Assembly: GCA_002633005.1 (NCBI GenBank)
Contig: NMRA01000047.1
Coordinates: forward strand, 498,913-562,912
DNA: 64,000 nucleotides
Direction of reading: 5' to 3'
DNA from: Phoronis australis
Taxonomy: Eukaryota > Phoronida > Phoronidae
The notes under the pieces were generated by a model that was not told where the DNA came from, ran no database searches, and was given only the letters and a program-made list of their open reading frames with translations. The position numbers were made by a program, and so were the translations under genes. Positions 60,701-64,000 of the stretch are shown here, in pieces. Numbering within the stretch: the stretch's first letter is position 1; each line of letters starts with the position of its first letter.

Positions 60701-63310
60701 GGGGCATGGAACCCACCTCTCGCCGGCGCTTGACCAGAAAACCGGCATCATGCCGTTTTCAGCGCTAACGCGGACATCTTCCTACGAAAACTGTAGTAAG
60801 GTCTTCCTCGAGGCATTCTATATTCGCGTGTGTTATACTTCTATACACTACTCTTTGCAAGAGTTGTCAACCGCCGGGCACAAACAACCACATGCGCCTC
60901 TTGCCAAACTCCATGAGGTTGCCTTTCAAAGGACTTCAGCTATATTGAGCGCTGCTTTGGGGGATTAAATCAACATTGAAGTATGATAAGAAGGATCAGA
61001 AGTAGTCGCAAATAATCCACTTCTTAACAGTAGAACAAGAAATGTATAAGGAACGTCATCAGTTTTCCCTGCGAACAACGCATTTCTGTGGAATTGTTAT
61101 TGTTCGACGGAAAAGAGTTTTGAAGGTTTGGCCAGCTACAAAGTTTTTTGTGTTTTGTAATTTTACAAATCGACCATTGTCGCCGTTGTTTGCAAAACAA
61201 TGCGCTGAAATCAAATCCGGTTACCATTGTAACAATTTTATTACTGAAGCAGCGATCAATATGATATGGTTTTAATCACTCTGAACAATTTCTATCGCGT
61301 ATTAAGGTATATTATATATATCTTTTTAATTTATACCTCTAATCGATAAGTAGGTCTACACATTGAAATCATTTTGGAAAAAAGCATAATTGTTTCAGGT
61401 CTGTTTCGTTATCCTGAAAACCGAGTCGGCAATTTTTAATTGCTCACTTTCTTCAAAAAAACTTCGTTTGTGATCAAAAATGATGCGGGATGCTTTATAT
61501 TGTCACTCATCTCACGGCTGTCGTAAGCCTTTCTTCCCTTGCTTACGGGTTTTTGTGTACCTTTTCAAAAGATCACCATAATTTAGCGGATGGGCATTCC
61601 TTTCTAGTCGGTGAGTGCTGCTGAGTGAAGTCTCAAAATGAATCCTGGTAGAGACCAGAACCAGTTATGCTTTTTTGGCCCTATTTAACCTATTGACTGC
61701 CAATAAACGTATGCACCGTAAATCAATTCCCTATTTCTACCACGTTTCCATAGTGCAGCCGAGGCAGACGTTATTTTGATTTTTGTAGAGGAAGAGAGCG
61801 CTTGTCGGTCCAAATGCAATGGGACGACATTCACGTTTACCGATATCAATGGCGCAAACGGAACACTTAACTGCATGTACCCTAATGACTGTGAAGGTAG
61901 GACAATTTCGAGAATTCAGTACATGATTTTGGATATGAAATTAGAACACAGTGGAACAGTTCCATTCTAAAGTGTTGTTATAAAACAACCGTTCTGTGTG
62001 TTTATTGTGCGATTTCAATACTGAAAGAGAGATCTTGTCAACACTTCCGTGGTTTTCTTTTTTCGATTGGTCGCACGTCTTTTAAGAGACTAAGCCACTA
62101 ATACCGTTTCAGAAAAGGTATTTTTCCACTGAATAACGGGCAACAACTGATTCTCAAAATCTAGCACCTTGTAAGTGGCTATTGTTTTTAAAACTGTCGT
62201 CGTTATAGGATCTAAAGGATACTAAACCCTGTTTTGATGAATTCAACCAATCCTTACTCTGTCACCAACTAAATGCATCATTGGTGCCAATCTTGAAAGA
62301 TAAAAGCAGGCATCATCTAAAAGTCATACTCCCTGTGTCACAAATTGGATAATATAATTCTTGGTGGGTGGTCACGCTTGCCTGTTTAGTAAACTTCGAA
62401 AGGACTTTTCAGATTTTCCCTTCAAACTTTTGAGGGTTGTCCACGAGGTTTACAGAGCATTATTTTGTTTCAGAGAATTGGATGGGAAAGTCGTTTTAAC
62501 CCGGGTTTAGTATCCTTTTAAATATGCGATCAAGCACCAGTACCCATTGATGCACTTAGCATTATCGCCACCTATGACGTAAGATAACGATGCCGTACCC
62601 CTCTCTTGGTCTCCGCCTCTATCCCCGTTGTCACCAATTTTGAAGCCTCTCGGTCGTCATGATTCTTGTGCCGCCATTTACCCCGTCTATCTCCACTACA
62701 TATAAATTTCATATACCGCTCTTTCGTGCCACCAGATTGACGCCCCAATCGTTTGTGCCTACCTTCAGCCTGCTTATTTCGGTCCCTGTCGACGTTTCCG
62801 CCCACCGATCCTCTAGACTGATGTATTGTTGATGAGTTTATGAACTAAGGACGTAATTGAAAACGATACTGAGCTTGTAATATTCTCTCAAGACGTCAGT
62901 CACACGTGAACACTTTGTTACGAGTTTTCAAAGGCGTTGCAAGTTTTTGAGGACTGACAAAGGGCAGGATTTTGCTCCGAAGGTTAAGTGATCAAGTCAA
63001 AGTTATCATCTGTTTATGGGCTATTTAGTGGAATAATAGAAATGTTTCCCAATATTGCTATAGGTGACGCTGTGACACTAGGATAAAATGTGGTTCACTC
63101 TCATCTTCTGCTTTAGTGTTTTTGAGCAAGGCATCTTGTGCCATTGGCGGTCATCGCTGCGACAGGAACTCGGACTGCGCAATCTCTGGGGAAAACAGAA
63201 CCTGTGAGTGTATCCCTGGCACAAAGATGGTGAATGCGACTTGTCAAGGCAAGCAGAGAGGGCTTAATGTTTATCGAGGCAGGCGCAGACCTAGGATCAT
63301 GGTCAGATGA
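57781..63310 (+). CDS. Uncharacterised cysteine-rich, probably secreted EGF-like protein
   Basis: I do not recognise this gene. Exons 57781-57814, 58766-58822, 59392-59502, 60263-60382, 61789-61896 and 63117-63310 each have good splice sites; every internal junction is phase 1 and each middle exon is a multiple of three, giving 207 residues. Exons 1-2 give MSLDEAFHPVER then KSVWKQFTVLALMTIFVK, a likely signal peptide or signal anchor. Exons 3 and 5 encode related modules (CTELCDG...SCYSSTLDCE; CRSKCNG...NCMYPNDCE), exon 4 a CPPNAYYDDKRCWCDYKPTG module, and exon 6 a six-cysteine EGF-like module (spacing 6-5-8-1-10). Several N-G-T/N-x-S sites suggest glycosylation. Exon 6 may end at TGA 63308-63310 with AATAAA at 63473, or splice on from a GC donor at 63249. 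An in-frame alternative acceptor for exon 5 lies 30 bases upstream (61759). Confidence 0.6.
58033..58482 (-). mobile_element. MITE family A, copy 4 (inverted), intron 1 of the cysteine-rich gene
   Basis: Ends AAGGTTATGTAGGACC and GGGCCCTACATAGCCTTAA. Its right end, reverse-complemented, matches the left ends of the other copies (CCCTAGAAAAAA, AATTTGG), so it lies in the opposite orientation. Confidence 0.75.
60083..60200 (+). pseudogene. Possible J-domain (DnaJ) fragment
   Basis: The frame QCERSQKALKKKFLIVLN followed by KHPDKSKN resembles helix II and the HPD loop of a J-domain. An upstream stop separates it from an ATG at 60057, and it lies in another frame from the flanking exon. It is probably a dead fragment inside intron 3 of the cysteine-rich gene. 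Confidence 0.3.
62105..62180. repeat. Palindromic repeat family C
   Basis: TTTTTCCACTGAATAACGGG and CTGATTCTCAAAATC match the copies at 26643 and 47795. It abuts MITE D copy 2. Confidence 0.65.
62214..62518 (+). mobile_element. MITE family D, copy 2
   Basis: 305 bp with perfect 16 bp inverted ends AAAGGATACTAAACCC / GGGTTTAGTATCCTTT. No coding capacity. Related to 41462-41804. Lies in intron 5 of the cysteine-rich gene. Confidence 0.9.
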
Positions 63311-64000
63311 GGCCAATGATAGGCATAGGGGGCCCATAATTTCTGCTCCGTGGATCAACATCTGCACCGTCGCTTGTGTGGCTCTGTCACTGATCATCAG
63401 TCGACAGTGCTTGGTTAATTTTATCACCATGAGGCCAGGACCAAATGATTTGCATGTACTATTTCTAGAAATAATAAAATGTGGTTGTTGATCTATCCAG
63501 GAAATTTTGTTGCAAATCGAATTGAAACTGGTATGCTGGACAATGTAACATTAAACTCCTAGAAGTGTCGTCTGCTTGGGACAAGAGTATAGGTGAAGTT
63601 GGTAACCAGACGAGATCTCGTGAAAAAGCAAGAGATGACAGTTCCCGTCAACCCCCAGGCGTGATGCCTCCGAGATTCTGAGTATTGTCAATCAGACCAG
63701 CATCAATTCGATTTACAATATTTCTAGAAATGTTTAAAAATTTCAACGTTACACTGTGTGCACAACAAAGGTCGTACGCCTTGACGTAGCTAAGAGAGAG
63801 TCATAGATACATTATTGTGAACGCGATGATACGTTTTCTTTTGGAACCGAAGTCGTTGCAACTAACCTTAAAATGATATTTTTTACGACCGCCTTTACAA
63901 ATCACGTTAGTGAACTCAATGCAAATTAAAGTCGAAGTCACTACCGTTTTAGCTAAGATAGGATAATCTGTTGAAAAAGCTAAAAAGGTCACACACATAG
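63311..64000. other. 3' region of the cysteine-rich gene and beyond
   Basis: AATAAA at 63473-63478 is 163 bases after the candidate stop. No further cysteine-rich exon with a phase-1 acceptor is evident to the window edge, which slightly favours the gene ending here. Confidence 0.5.

Noticed and set aside
62572-62805. 77-codon minus-strand basic frame
   Set aside because: Inside an intron of the cysteine-rich gene, no recognisable domain.

Overview
This window is animal nuclear DNA: AT-rich, with interrupted genes using GT/AG splice sites and many transposon remnants. Recurrent TAGGCCTA-type words and the protein set suggest a marine invertebrate, possibly a deuterostome such as an echinoderm or hemichordate. 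That placement is inference. No RNA or database evidence was available; gene models rest on homology read by eye plus reading-phase agreement at every splice junction.

Layout. 1-3345: a ~660 bp tandem repeat interrupted by a 5'-truncated non-LTR retrotransposon with a perfect 8 bp target-site duplication. 6670-7951: a CD20/MS4A-like four-transmembrane gene (+). 11157-26479: a complete 12-coding-exon JADE gene (-), the PHD-finger scaffold of the HBO1 histone acetyltransferase complex; its introns hold a decayed piggyBac copy, a 57 bp x4 tandem repeat, MITEs and a repeat carrying CTCF-like cores. 30781-37283: a four-exon NCBP2/CBP20 gene (+). 44805-48797: a five-exon FYTTD1/UIF-like mRNA-export adaptor (-), head-to-head with CAND1 (49183-55213, +), whose 1242-residue protein lies in only two coding exons. 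57781-63310: an apparently undescribed six-exon gene (+) for a small cysteine-rich, probably secreted protein ending in an EGF-like module, with every internal junction in phase 1.

How the genes relate. NCBP2 binds the mRNA cap in the nucleus and FYTTD1-like proteins recruit the export helicase UAP56, so two neighbouring convergent genes act in the same mRNA maturation pathway; from memory their human orthologues both lie at 3q29, so the linkage may be ancient. FYTTD1 and CAND1 probably share a bidirectional promoter. JADE (chromatin) and CAND1 (cullin ligase exchange) are housekeeping regulators. No operon-like logic is expected.

The most unusual signals are short tandem duplications that copy splice sites (a donor in JADE, an acceptor and a donor in NCBP2), the phase-1 cysteine-rich gene, the retrotransposon with its empty site in the same window, and seven same-strand CTCF-like cores in a JADE intron.
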